56,341 bases of DNA from an uncultured Bacteroidota bacterium (lineage in GTDB: Bacteria > Bacteroidota > Bacteroidia > Chitinophagales > Saprospiraceae). Position 1 is the first letter of the stretch. Each line of letters starts with the position of its first letter. A model generated the notes under the pieces. The model ran no database searches. It saw nothing but the letters and a program-made list of their open reading frames with translations, and was not told the DNA's origin. The stretch lies in assembly GCA_937872515.1 (NCBI GenBank), contig CALMSX010000014.1:1-56341 (forward strand), written 5' to 3'. Positions 1 to 9,510 of the stretch are shown here, piece after piece. The translations under genes were made by a program, and so were the position numbers.

Positions 1-61
1 TTATACATTCTAATGCTTGTGTTAAATATTAGTTAATTAAAGCATAATGTTTATATTATAA

Positions 62-94
62 TTTGTTTATTTGAAAGGAGGGAATATATATTTG
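62..94 (+). promoter_or_regulatory. Candidate Bacteroidota promoter upstream of the decayed beta-helix gene
   Basis: TTTG at 62-65 and TATATTTG at 87-94 match the Bacteroidota -33 (TTTG) and -7 (TAnnTTTG) elements with a 21-base spacer. The ATG at 177 would follow a leader of about 75 bases. The rest of 1-176 is AT-rich and shows nothing else. Assigned by motif only; such matches are frequent in AT-rich DNA. Confidence 0.4.
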
Positions 95-176
95 TTAAAC
101 GAATGAACATTTAGAATATTATCTTGCAAGAAAAATTAAATCCATTCGAACATTTTTTATCTCTAAACTAAAAATT

Positions 177-3169
177 ATGAAAAGACATTTTTTTCTTTAA
201 TTCTCTTATTATCTTCTTTTTATGCTGCAACTCAAGGACTAGTTGGGGAATGTTACCCTGGCTATGAAAATAAGGTAATATTTCAAACAAGTCCACAGAA
301 TACACCTGGATTTAATATCGGTTTATATAGGGTAAATGAATTTGTATCTAATATTTGTGACGGTGAATATGGATATGATTTTGCAGTTTATTTTTATAAT
401 TATACTACTTCCACAACAACATTCAATTTTAATATAAAAATAACCGCAAGTAGTGTAATTCCGGACATCATTAGTTCAGATGGGATAGCAAATTTGAGTA
501 CTAACCTTGTAATTCCAGGCGTTATGGACTTTACATTTAATTTTTCTGGCAATTGTGAATCTGAAGGGGTAAAATGCGGAATCCTAAAATTAAAGATACC
601 AAATCAAAACTATGGGCCATCATGGAACAATCAAAGTTTTTTTATCCAAGTTACAAACTTACAAGACAATACTACTTCGTCTAACCAACAATTTATTGTA
701 GGTAATAACCCAACCTTGAAATATTTTAAAAATTATTTTAACGATTATAATCTAAATCAAGGGACCTTGAATAATGAAACGGGGCATTTCTTTCATGGCA
801 AGTTGGTTGCCGATCAAGGATCACATAGTATAGAAGGCGAGCCTTTCGACCCTTTTTATTTAAATGATACAGATGTACTTTTATATTTTTCAAATGAAGG
901 AAGTTTTGATATTAACCAAGGTGTAGAAACTACCATGAAGTACGTGAAGGCAACTGCTTGTTCAGATTGGGAGGGTATAGTTGTGAATTCAATGGGGGTG
1001 CTTATAGCAGATGAAATTGAAATTAATAAAGCCAATATTGGTATTAAGGTAAACAACGGCGGACTTTCGATCAACAAATCAAAAATTTATAATTCCGGGA
1101 CTGGGTTGAATTTATTGAATTCAACAACCAATCTGATAAAAATGGATGAAAATGTGTTTTAAGACCTAGAAATAGGAGTCCAACTTAATAATACCCAAAA
1201 TATACGATTAACTCCTAGCGATAAATTGAAGATTAATAAATTCAAAAACTGTGAAAAAGGTGTATTTTCATGGTTGACAACCAATACGGAATGCATGTTT
1301 AACAGGTTTGAAAACATTGGAGATGCTAATTATCCCACAGCATCAGAGGCAGCAATAGTGTCAGTGAATTCAAGTATGACTATAGCCAAAAATGAAATTC
1401 TAAATTCAAGTATTGGTATTTCTTCTAATAGTGATAAGTTGTTTACAGTTGAAGATAATGATTTTAACAATACTCAGTTGGGCCTTAGGATGGAAAAAAA
1501 TCGCCAGGGAATGTTTGTAAAAAACAACACTATTACCGGCAAGGATGGCATTTGGCAGATTATGGGTAGAAGCCCCTATATTCAAAACAACCAAATCAAC
1601 AATGCAGGAGGGAGCAGTGTAATTGCATATGGTGTTAGGGCAGACTTCACCAGGTCACCCTTGATCGAGGGTAATTTTGTATATTCATCTAATGCTATTG
1701 GCGGTATTTTACTTAACAATAGCAACGACTCAAAGATATCGAGCAACATAGTAAGTCTTCTAACTCAGAATGACAGACACACAGCCATTGAGGTAAATGG
1801 TGGTGATAACAATAAGATTGCAGATAATTCGGTTGATGCAATCACTCAAACAAGTTTTACAGAAGCCTTTGGGATAAGAGCTGCAGGTGGAAGTAATTCC
1901 GAAATAACATGCAACGACATCCATGAAATTGAAGAAGGTACTATTGCTGAAGAAGGACAATTTGACATCTATCTTGCAACTAATAATTATTTTGACAATC
2001 GTACTGGAGTGCGTTTGAGCAATAGTGTTATTGGAGAACAGGTTCATACCGGTAATTTATTTAGAGGTCCATTTGCAGATAGAGATATTAATGGAATTGG
2101 GCTTCTTGTACCGCAAGTTCAATATAATAAGTTTAAGTTAAATGATAACGTTAGTGCATTGCACATCCCAACTGTTTTTAGTCCATCTGACATAGTTCAG
2201 ATTGATCCAAATGGGAATGCGCCTACATGTAATACAAATGTTTATACTATTTCAAAACGTGATCGATTAATTGCCTTGTGTGACTATATCAATGCAATAA
2301 GAAACAATACTACCATGGATCCGGTTAGGAAAAAGAATCTACTAGCCTTTTATTACAGACTGCTTGCCAAATATTTTCCTGAGGTGAACAAACCCTATTG
2401 CGTTGGTCAGTTTTTAGATGCTTACCAGGGTACCAATGTTGAAAAAATTGCATCTATAAGAAAAAAGATAGATGAGATGAATAATATTTCTCAAGTTCCA
2501 TCCAATCTTATTGAAAATTATGGGTCTGCATTAGATGCGTATCTCCTAGCCATAGATTCCAATTTCAATATTTCTGAAAACAAGGCTGCTTATGATGCTG
2601 CATTTAATCAACTTGCGGCAACATATGCAGACTATACCAATGTAGAAACTCAGTTATTGAATGAGATTGAATCGGAATTATTGCAAATGATTCCAATTGA
2701 TGATTATGATATTAGTTTTAAAGATTTTTATTCCATATGGGTTGAAAGGTACAATGAAGCAGAGTTATCCCCGGCTCAAAAGTTAAAATTACAGGAATTA
2801 GCCTCACTATGCCCTGATGATTATGGAGATCTTGTTTATGGAGCAAGGTCATTGGCAGCAGAGTATGATGAAACCAGATATGATTTATTGCAATGTCTTG
2901 ATCTGTCAGAAAGGAATCGAATGAAGCAAACAAATATAAAACAGTTTGTTATATCTCCCAATCCTGCACAAAATGAAATTCATATAAGTGCAGGCTCAAC
3001 AATTTCAAAGGTAATAGTCTATGATTTAACAGGAAGACCGGTAATCGTGAAAAAGGCAGAAAGTTCTGAAGAAAGAATAAATATTAGCGATCTACCTACT
3101 GGGTTTTATAACCTTGAATGTTATACCCTGCTGGGAAATAGCCTACAAAATTTTATAAAAACTTACTAA
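177..3169 (+). pseudogene. Decayed T9SS-sorted parallel beta-helix protein (frameshift plus in-frame stop)
   Basis: The ATG at 177 opens a good signal peptide (MKKTFFSLILLLSSFYAATQ), but this frame stops at 276-278. The mature sequence continues one frame away from about position 242, reading VGECYPGYENK onward, so one base appears lost near 236-245. That second frame is open to a TAA at 1160-1162 and then, without changing frame, resumes GAC CTA GAA ATA and runs to 3169. The stop fits a CAA-to-TAA change (NVFQDLEIG). The protein would be about 990 residues. Its first part has short Asn/Gly-rich repeats (GIWQIMGRSPYIQNNQINN) typical of NosD-like right-handed beta-helices. A helical stretch follows, and it ends with a type A T9SS sorting domain (ISPNPAQNEIHIS ... 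DLPTGFYNLE). It was probably a surface or secreted adhesin or polysaccharide-active protein. Both lesions could instead be sequencing errors. Confidence 0.85.
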
Positions 3170-3176
3170 AACCATT

Positions 3177-3197
3177 GGGGGCTTCTTTGAGGCCCCC
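3177..3197 (+). terminator. Hairpin terminator after the decayed beta-helix gene
   Basis: GGGGGC at 3177-3182 pairs with GCCCCC at 3192-3197, with extra pairing possible inside the loop. It lies 7 bases after the stop at 3169 and just before the next gene. The following T tract is weak (ACTTTAATC), so it may act as a terminator or as an mRNA-stabilising hairpin. Confidence 0.6.
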
Positions 3198-3206
3198 ACT
3201 TTAATC

Positions 3207-4721
3207 ATGAAATATATCTTCCTGTTTTCTCTACTTGTATTTACTCGAAGTGTTTCATCCCAAAAGCATGACTATATATGGTATTGGACGGGATTCACAA
3301 CTTTAGACAATGATCTTACAGCGAATGTATTAGATTTTAATAATGGACAGCGAACAATGACTCAAGTTAAAACAAATTGGCAAAACGATCAGGCGAATGC
3401 GAGCATGTGTGATGAAGATGGGAATCTGCTTTTTTATTTTAATGGTTGTTATATAGCAGGGGCGGATCACAAGCTCATTGAAAACGGCGATAGCATTAAT
3501 TACAGTATTTGGTGGAATCTCATAGGGAATTGCAGTTCTGGGTATACAGGAAATCAGGACATCCTCATTATACCAGATCCGGGTAATGCAAAGGGATATT
3601 ATATTGTACATAAAACCCTTGAGAAAGTAAAAATTATTGGATTGAATGATGTTAACTACCTAGGGCTAAAATATACCTACGTTGATATGACTTTAAATGA
3701 AGGCAAAGGAAAAGTTACGTCCAAGAATCAAATGGTTTATGAGGACACCCTTGCTTCGGGATTTATCCATGCTGTAAAACACTCTAACGGGCGGGACTGG
3801 TGGATTGTAGATATGAAGAACCCAACATTCCAAAGTCCGACAGACCTCACCTATCTTGTGTTTTTATTGTCAGACCAAGGTATTCAATGGCACCATAACC
3901 AAACCATGGATTATCAGCTAGACCACAATACCTCTGCTGCAGGATCATCCAAGTTTTCACCCACAGGGGATCGCTATGCACACTATAGTTTTACCAATGG
4001 GATGTGGTTAATGGATTTTGATAGAGAGTCGGGAGAGTTCAGCAATTTTGATTATTACCGAATAAAGCACAAAAACTGGTCAAAGGGTCTGGAATGGTCT
4101 GCCAGCGGTAGATACCTATATGTAAGTGCAACTGATTCATTATTTCAATATGATACAAATGAGCCGGATATAGGGAGCACAGAGCAGCTTGTGGGAGTAT
4201 GGGATGGCACCTACAATCCGTTGCAAACCTATTTTGGTGTGATGCAAAGAGGGCCTGACTGTAAGATCTATATGAGTAGCTTTAGTAGTACACGTAGTAT
4301 CCACTTAATCAATAATCCGGATGAATCCGCTCCATTTTGTGGTTTTGAGCAAAATGGCCTTGCATTGTTTGCAACAACCGGTACATTAAGCATGCCTACA
4401 TTTCCAAATTACAGACTAGATAGTGGACCAGTTTGTGATCCTAACATTGTACCTGAAATAACGAGGACGGCAGAGGATTTAACCAACAACATTGATATCT
4501 TTCCCAACCCTGCATTTTCATCGATAAATATAAAACACAATTTTGGACTTGGAGAGTTTACAGTAAAAATTTTTGATATTAACGGAAGAGAGGTAAAGGT
4601 AGTGACCATTAAAGATAATGAAGAACTGCCTGTTGTTGATTTGTCAGATGGCATTTATATAGTTAAAATTATAACTGATGGAAGTGTAAGAAGAATTAAG
4701 AAGTTGGTTTTGATGAAATGA
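3207..4721 (+). CDS. T9SS type A sorting-domain protein with beta-propeller-like body
   Basis: 504 residues. Residues 1-19 are a signal peptide (MKYIFLFSLLVFTRSVSSQ) with Gln next to the cleavage site. The central 400 residues contain propeller-type blades, for example SKFSPTGDRYAHYSF and WSASGRYLYVSATDS, followed by GPDCKIYMSS, a pattern I associate with WD40/PD40-like secreted Bacteroidota proteins. The last 75 residues form a type A sorting domain: DIFPNPAFSSINIKHN, FDINGREV, then DLSDGIYIVKI and a Lys-rich end. The protein should therefore be exported by Sec and moved through the outer membrane by T9SS, then released or anchored to A-LPS. The substrate is unknown. It converges on the GMC oxidoreductase gene; the 66-base gap between them shows no clear hairpin. 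Confidence 0.9.
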   Translation: MKYIFLFSLLVFTRSVSSQKHDYIWYWTGFTTLDNDLTANVLDFNNGQRTMTQVKTNWQNDQANASMCDEDGNLLFYFNGCYIAGADHKLIENGDSINYSIWWNLIGNCSSGYTGNQDILIIPDPGNAKGYYIVHKTLEKVKIIGLNDVNYLGLKYTYVDMTLNEGKGKVTSKNQMVYEDTLASGFIHAVKHSNGRDWWIVDMKNPTFQSPTDLTYLVFLLSDQGIQWHHNQTMDYQLDHNTSAAGSSKFSPTGDRYAHYSFTNGMWLMDFDRESGEFSNFDYYRIKHKNWSKGLEWSASGRYLYVSATDSLFQYDTNEPDIGSTEQLVGVWDGTYNPLQTYFGVMQRGPDCKIYMSSFSSTRSIHLINNPDESAPFCGFEQNGLALFATTGTLSMPTFPNYRLDSGPVCDPNIVPEITRTAEDLTNNIDIFPNPAFSSINIKHNFGLGEFTVKIFDINGREVKVVTIKDNEELPVVDLSDGIYIVKIITDGSVRRIKKLVLMK

Positions 4722-4787
4722 TGTTATTTCCAATCTCAACTCCTTTTACAATCAAATTTGTCAGTAATATTCTGGATCTTAAAACTC

Positions 4788-6473
4788 TCACCCTCCCTTC
4801 ATCACCTCCACTGCGTGTTGTGCAGCCCTTGCAGTGATGGCCATGTAAGTCAAAGATGGATTTTGGGTGGAGGTAGATGTCATGCATGCCCCATCGGTAA
4901 CATAGACGTTGGTACAGGCGTGAAGTTGGTTCCATTGATTGGTCATGGAGGTTTTGGGATCTTTGCCCATTCTGATTCCACCCATTTCGTGGATGTCTAA
5001 GCCTGGATTTTGGTGACTGTCGGAGGTCTCGATGTTTTGGAAACCCGCTTTAGTAAACATGGATCTTATTTCTTTGAAAAAGTCGGCAATCATGGCCTCA
5101 TCATTGTCGTCGTAGTCCATTGAAATGTTGAGCTGTGGTATGCCCCATTTGTCTTTTAAATGTGGGTGCAGACTTACAAAATTGCTTTCCTTGGGCAGGG
5201 TCTCACCCATCATTTGGGCACCGGCCCTCCAGGGTCCGTAATTTTTTTCAAGGGTCATGGCTTTGACAAGCTCTTCGCCTACGGCAGCCGTATCACTTAA
5301 AAGTGGCCTGTACATGTAAAAGTCGATGGCATAGCCGCGTTTATAATTTTCCTGGTGGCTATCCACATTTTTAAACCTTGGCATGTAGATGCCGGAGGGC
5401 TTCCTACCTTCCACGGCAACATCTTTAAAGCCCGGAAACATAGCAGATGCCCGAGCCCGATAATTGTGAAAAGCTACGTATTTACCCAAAGTACCACTGT
5501 CATTGCCCAGGCCATTTGGAAAACGCTCTGACTTAGCGTTGAGTAAGATCAAATTGCTGTTTAAGGTGCCGGCGTTGACAAAAATGATTGTGGCCTGGTA
5601 AAAACTTCTTTTCCCGGATTTTTCATCGATCACGTTGACCCCGGTGGCTGCTTTTGTTTCAGCATCGTACACAATGGATTCCACAACGGCATCTGTAACA
5701 AGGGTAAGGTTTCCGGTTTTTTGTGCCCAGGGAATGGTAACAGCATTGGCGCTGAAGTAAGCGCCAAAAGGACAACCTCTTTCACACAATAAACGCGACA
5801 TACACTGGCCCCTGCCTTGCTCCAGGTGTAAGGCTGTAGGCTGACTAAGGTGGGCACAGCGGGCCTTGATCACATGGCGGTCATGATAGTGTTTTTGTAC
5901 TTCATCTTTGAAATGGGCTTCCAGGCAGTTGAGGTCATAGGAGGGTAAAAATTCACCATCCGGTAAAGTATCAAGCCCGTCTTTATTGCCCGAGATACCT
6001 ACAAATTGTTCAACAAGGGAATAGTAGGGTGCAAGGTCATCATACCGTATAGGCCAGTCAACCGCAAAGCCATCTCTGCCCGGACCTTCAAAGTCGTATT
6101 TACTCCAACGTTGGGTTTGTCTGGCCCACATCAAAGATTTGCCGCCCACCTGGTAACCCCGGATCCAGTCAAAGGGTTTTTGCTGGACATAAGGATGATC
6201 TTTGTCTTTCACAAAAAAATGCTGGGTGTCTTCACGGAAGGCATAACATTTGGAAGCAACAGGATTTTCTTTTACTATTTCAAAACTGAGTCGGCCCCTG
6301 TGTTTCAAATCCCAGGGATAGAGATTGGCGGTTGGGTAATCTTTGACATGGCGCACATTTTTGCCTCGTTCCAGCAACAGGGTTTTAAATCCCTTTTCAC
6401 AAAACTCCTTGGCAGCCCAGCTTCCGCTCATGCCAGCCCCAATCACAATGACATCAAATTGGGTTTGACTCAT
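4788..6473 (-). CDS. GMC-family oxidoreductase (FAD-dependent sugar/alcohol dehydrogenase)
   Basis: 561 residues. The N-terminus has the FAD-binding Rossmann motif VIVIGAGMSGSWAA at about residues 8-21. The C-terminus has HEMGGIRMG, the family's conserved His region, and STSTQNPSLTYMAI, which matches the family's NPTLT-like active-site segment. The architecture fits the large subunit of membrane-linked gluconate-2-dehydrogenase-type enzymes, which oxidise sugars or sugar acids and pass electrons to a cytochrome. Its start overlaps the stop of the subunit-3-like gene by 4 bases, so the two are probably translationally coupled and partners. It has no signal peptide of its own; export together with the Tat-signalled small subunit is plausible. 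The substrate cannot be read from sequence. No dedicated cytochrome c subunit lies in the operon. Confidence 0.92.
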   Translation of the reverse strand: MSQTQFDVIVIGAGMSGSWAAKEFCEKGFKTLLLERGKNVRHVKDYPTANLYPWDLKHRGRLSFEIVKENPVASKCYAFREDTQHFFVKDKDHPYVQQKPFDWIRGYQVGGKSLMWARQTQRWSKYDFEGPGRDGFAVDWPIRYDDLAPYYSLVEQFVGISGNKDGLDTLPDGEFLPSYDLNCLEAHFKDEVQKHYHDRHVIKARCAHLSQPTALHLEQGRGQCMSRLLCERGCPFGAYFSANAVTIPWAQKTGNLTLVTDAVVESIVYDAETKAATGVNVIDEKSGKRSFYQATIIFVNAGTLNSNLILLNAKSERFPNGLGNDSGTLGKYVAFHNYRARASAMFPGFKDVAVEGRKPSGIYMPRFKNVDSHQENYKRGYAIDFYMYRPLLSDTAAVGEELVKAMTLEKNYGPWRAGAQMMGETLPKESNFVSLHPHLKDKWGIPQLNISMDYDDNDEAMIADFFKEIRSMFTKAGFQNIETSDSHQNPGLDIHEMGGIRMGKDPKTSMTNQWNQLHACTNVYVTDGACMTSTSTQNPSLTYMAITARAAQHAVEVMKGG

Positions 6474-7018
6474 TGGCGATGGGTATTGATGGTTTCAATT
6501 TTGGCACAAGCAGTAAATCGTGCCGGTATCATTTCGTACATTTTGTATTGCTTGAGGTAGCTCTCTGTAGTAGTAAAACTGTGCAGCATCTCTTTTTTTA
6601 ATACTGCCGTGGCAAAAGATTCCGCACTGCTGTCTTGTTCCCCGGCATTCCATTTAATAATCATGGATGCGATGTCCTTTTGGTTGCACGACAAAAAAGG
6701 CATGTGATATTGTAAACGGGCTGTTTTATCCACTTGCTCTAATCCTTTGGTAAATTTGGTAATATCTTCAATGCTGTAACAATGATCAATGAGTTGAGCG
6801 GCCATGGGGGTGATAGAGATTTTTTCCCAACCCGGCAAAGAATGGATCGGGAGCAATGCCTTTGCCAGGTGTTGGAACAATTCAAACTGGTGTCTTGACA
6901 AATGAAGTTTTTGCAAATCCAGTTCGTTCCATGCTTCCTTTTCGTTTTTACACGAAAGAAGGGTTGTACCCGCCAGGCTCAGGTAAAAAAAGGATTGAAT
7001 GGCTTGTCTTCTTTTCAT
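6470..7018 (-). CDS. Gluconate 2-dehydrogenase subunit 3 family lipoprotein
   Basis: 182 residues. The N-terminus MKRRQAIQSFFYLSLAGTTL contains a twin-arginine pair followed by a hydrophobic stretch and a lipobox (TLLSC), suggesting a Tat-exported lipoprotein. The body resembles the gluconate_2-dh3 family (phrases such as FQHLAKALLPI and AAQLIDHCY). In known systems this small subunit helps a GMC flavoprotein reach or attach to the membrane. The immediately following GMC oxidoreductase overlaps it by 4 bases, which supports that role. It lies 9 bases downstream of the Asp-box protein in the same operon. Family assignment is moderately sure; the enzymatic pairing is inferred from context. Confidence 0.82.
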   Translation of the reverse strand: MKRRQAIQSFFYLSLAGTTLLSCKNEKEAWNELDLQKLHLSRHQFELFQHLAKALLPIHSLPGWEKISITPMAAQLIDHCYSIEDITKFTKGLEQVDKTARLQYHMPFLSCNQKDIASMIIKWNAGEQDSSAESFATAVLKKEMLHSFTTTESYLKQYKMYEMIPARFTACAKIETINTHRQ

Positions 7019-7027
7019 GGCTTGCTT

Positions 7028-8362
7028 TTATTTGACATCAATCAAAGCGGTATAAACAGATAACCTGCCATTGTCCATGCGGGTCCAGATTGGCCTTACC
7101 CTTCCATTGTAAGCGGATATATTATTGTAATCGCCAAAAAACACATCTTTAGTGGGCTGAAAGGGACTTTCACTAATTTTAGTGTTTTTGATGCTTTTTC
7201 CTCCATCTTTTGACCATGCCAAAAAAACATCGGTATCATTGTTTTGGTGGTTTCTGCGATCATAAAAAACCCAATAAAGATGGCCGGTAATAGGGTCTAC
7301 ATCAAACCATGAAAAAAATTGGTGGTGTGCACCTTCATCATTGTTTACCCGAGCGGGTTGACTCCATGTTTTGCCCTTGTCTTTGGAGTGAATGAGCCAT
7401 ACATCGGTATTGTCTTTGCCATTTCTTTGGTCTGACCAGCTTACATATAGTGTGCCCTTTGAAGGAGAGTTGCTGTGGTCTACTTTGATTACGGGCATGC
7501 CGTTGCAACGGGTAATGCCGGGAATGTCAAAGGCCCAGCCACCGGGTTGGGTAGCAATTTCAATGTCATTCTCCAACCAGGTTTTTCCTTTATCGTAAGA
7601 AATGTCGAGGTAGATTTTTTCTCCAAACGACCAGACTACAAAGTATTCACCATTGACGCCGGCAGCGGGCACCGCGCCTTCAGTTGTTTTGTCATCATCC
7701 ATGCAGTCTCCCTCTGTTGCTGAAAGAGTAATGGCCGGAGACCAGGACTTCGCCCCATCTTGTGAAACCGAGAATAGTATCCTCGATCTATCTTTCTCTT
7801 CCTTACTACCGTATTTATCAAATTCTGTCCACGACATCAGCAGGGAATTGCCATTGGGATCTACAGCCAGCCAATGTTTGTCGTGGTCTTTGCTCTGATC
7901 AGAGGGAGGGAAGCTTCCGTCCGAAAAACGCACACCATCGGTTGAAGATTGGATGACAATGCGATCTAAAAATTCAGGACTGCTGTAGGCCCTGCCCTTG
8001 GGATTGGATAGGTGGGCATAATGAATCGTACCTTTGATATCTATGATTACTACCGGGTCGCCATAAACGCCAAAGGAGCTTTTTAATCGATTGATACTCC
8101 AGGTTGCTCCACCATCTTTTGAAAAGTAGAGGTTGTCCAGTACAGAGCCGGCAACGACCCAGTCGGGATTGACAGGAGATACACAGATGGACGGTTCGCA
8201 AGGACCAGTAAATCCGGAGCCCTCGTGAATTTTAATGTTTTTAAAATTATCAGGCAGAGAAGTTGTATCCGTTACAGGCATTGCTTTTTTTGTACAAGCG
8301 CTTGCCAGCATAGCCACAGCCATCCATATGCCGAATTGATTGGGAAAGTTTTTAAAAATCAT
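7028..8362 (-). CDS. Sialidase-like Asp-box (BNR repeat) lipoprotein
   Basis: 444 residues. The N-terminus is a lipoprotein signal (lipobox LASAC near residues 19-23, followed by Thr-Lys-Lys). At least five Asp-box motifs recur along the chain: SKDGGATWS, SQDGAKSWS, SYDKGKTWL, SKDKGKTWS and SKDGGKS. They mark a six-bladed sialidase-type propeller. The fold is shared by exo-sialidases, other glycosidases and many binding proteins. I did not identify a complete sialidase active site (Arg triad, Tyr/Glu pair), so catalysis is unproven. Its start overlaps the M48 protease stop by 4 bases. In the operon it may bind or process the glycan whose sugars are imported by the MFS gene or oxidised by the GMC enzyme (inference). 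Confidence 0.85.
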   Translation of the reverse strand: MIFKNFPNQFGIWMAVAMLASACTKKAMPVTDTTSLPDNFKNIKIHEGSGFTGPCEPSICVSPVNPDWVVAGSVLDNLYFSKDGGATWSINRLKSSFGVYGDPVVIIDIKGTIHYAHLSNPKGRAYSSPEFLDRIVIQSSTDGVRFSDGSFPPSDQSKDHDKHWLAVDPNGNSLLMSWTEFDKYGSKEEKDRSRILFSVSQDGAKSWSPAITLSATEGDCMDDDKTTEGAVPAAGVNGEYFVVWSFGEKIYLDISYDKGKTWLENDIEIATQPGGWAFDIPGITRCNGMPVIKVDHSNSPSKGTLYVSWSDQRNGKDNTDVWLIHSKDKGKTWSQPARVNNDEGAHHQFFSWFDVDPITGHLYWVFYDRRNHQNNDTDVFLAWSKDGGKSIKNTKISESPFQPTKDVFFGDYNNISAYNGRVRPIWTRMDNGRLSVYTALIDVK

Positions 8363-9198
8363 TTTGCATATTTCTCAATGGCAGCTTTGATTTTTTCCCT
8401 TCTGTTTTCAGGACTGGGGTGGGTGCTTTGGAACTCTGGAACCTTTTGACCTCCTGATGCTTCCTCGAGAATATCCATTACGCCGATCAAATGGTTGGGA
8501 TCATAACCGGCTTCTACCATGAGGCGTACTCCAAAATCATCAGACTCCAATTCCTGGTCCCTACCATATTTCATGCTGGAGTATTGTCCCACCATATTGG
8601 CTACCTGGGTGAGGGCCTGGTCGCCGCCAGTACCGATCAGCACACTTTGGATGAGGCCCTGGATAAAGCCCTGGCTGGCACTGCGCTCTGCCCCATGTCG
8701 GTGGATGACGTGGCCGATTTCATGACCCAAAACACCGGCCAGCTGGTCTTCATTTTTTAATTTTGTAAAAAGAGCAGCCGTGATAAAACACTGACCTCCC
8801 GGGAGGGCAAAGGCATTTACCACCTGGTTGTCGGCCAGCAGATGAAAGTCATAAGGATATCCTGTTTTGGCAGCAATGGTAGATTGCACCAGTTTTTGTC
8901 CTACTCGATCAACCAATTCCTGGGCTCGTTGATCCGGGTGCAGGCCACCGTATTCCTGAGCCATTTGGGGCGCTGCTTGTAAGCCCAGTTGGATTTCTTC
9001 TTCGGTATTCCACTGCACCCTTTGTTCTTCTCCTGTTATGGGGTTGGTTTGGGTGCTGGTATAAAACTTAAAAGCCTGAAAAGCGGCCATTGCCAGTCCA
9101 ATGATCAAAAACAACTTAAACCTACCGGTACCAAGGCCCCTGCCTTGCCTGCTATACGGGTCTCCGGTGCCTCCATAATATCTTCTGTTATCAGACAT
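8359..9198 (-). CDS. M48-family zinc metalloprotease
   Basis: 279 residues. The zinc motif HEIGH lies at residues 159-163 inside GHEIGHVIHRHGAER, and the third zinc ligand region ELESDDFGVRLM follows at about residue 213. A single N-terminal membrane segment (about residues 27-46, KLFLIIGLAMAAFQAF) suggests membrane anchoring with the protease domain in the periplasm. Overall it resembles BepA/LoiP-like periplasmic quality-control proteases. It is embedded in the sugar-oxidation operon, 12 bases downstream of the small membrane protein gene and overlapping the Asp-box gene by 4 bases. A housekeeping role in envelope proteostasis is likely; the operon position is unusual for it. Confidence 0.92.
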   Translation of the reverse strand: MSDNRRYYGGTGDPYSRQGRGLGTGRFKLFLIIGLAMAAFQAFKFYTSTQTNPITGEEQRVQWNTEEEIQLGLQAAPQMAQEYGGLHPDQRAQELVDRVGQKLVQSTIAAKTGYPYDFHLLADNQVVNAFALPGGQCFITAALFTKLKNEDQLAGVLGHEIGHVIHRHGAERSASQGFIQGLIQSVLIGTGGDQALTQVANMVGQYSSMKYGRDQELESDDFGVRLMVEAGYDPNHLIGVMDILEEASGGQKVPEFQSTHPSPENRREKIKAAIEKYAK

Positions 9199-9210
9199 TT
9201 GTTGTAGTTT

Positions 9211-9492
9211 TTACATGAAAAATTCAGATGCTATGCCAATGAGGGTAAACACAAAGGCTACCCTGATGGAATAATCAATATCCGGTATTACTTTTACAAA
9301 ATAACAATAAATCAGGACCGGAATTGAGGCGAGGGCAACAAGTATGGCTACTGTAGCGATACCCAGCAAGAGGGAAAGCAAGTATCCCATCACATCGATG
9401 CCATCACCGGCACCTGTAACCAGGAAATAAACCATGGTGAGAAACATAAAGCCGAGCATGCCCCAGCTGCTTTTATCCATTCGGAAATCCAT
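9211..9492 (-). CDS. Small integral membrane protein, function unknown
   Basis: 93 residues, almost entirely hydrophobic, with about three membrane segments (roughly residues 10-27, 33-64 and 73-92). It lies 18 bases downstream of the MFS gene and 12 bases upstream of the protease gene, so it is part of the same transcript. I recognise no family. The start follows the upstream stop closely and the composition is that of a real membrane protein rather than a shadow frame. Confidence 0.7.
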   Translation of the reverse strand: MDFRMDKSSWGMLGFMFLTMVYFLVTGAGDGIDVMGYLLSLLLGIATVAILVALASIPVLIYCYFVKVIPDIDYSIRVAFVFTLIGIASEFFM

Positions 9493-9510
9493 GTGTCAGA
9501 CTTTTAAAGG

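Noticed and set aside
7028..8362. Calling the Asp-box protein a sialidase
   Set aside because: Asp-boxes only show the fold; I could not place the complete sialidase catalytic residues, and no sialic acid genes are nearby.
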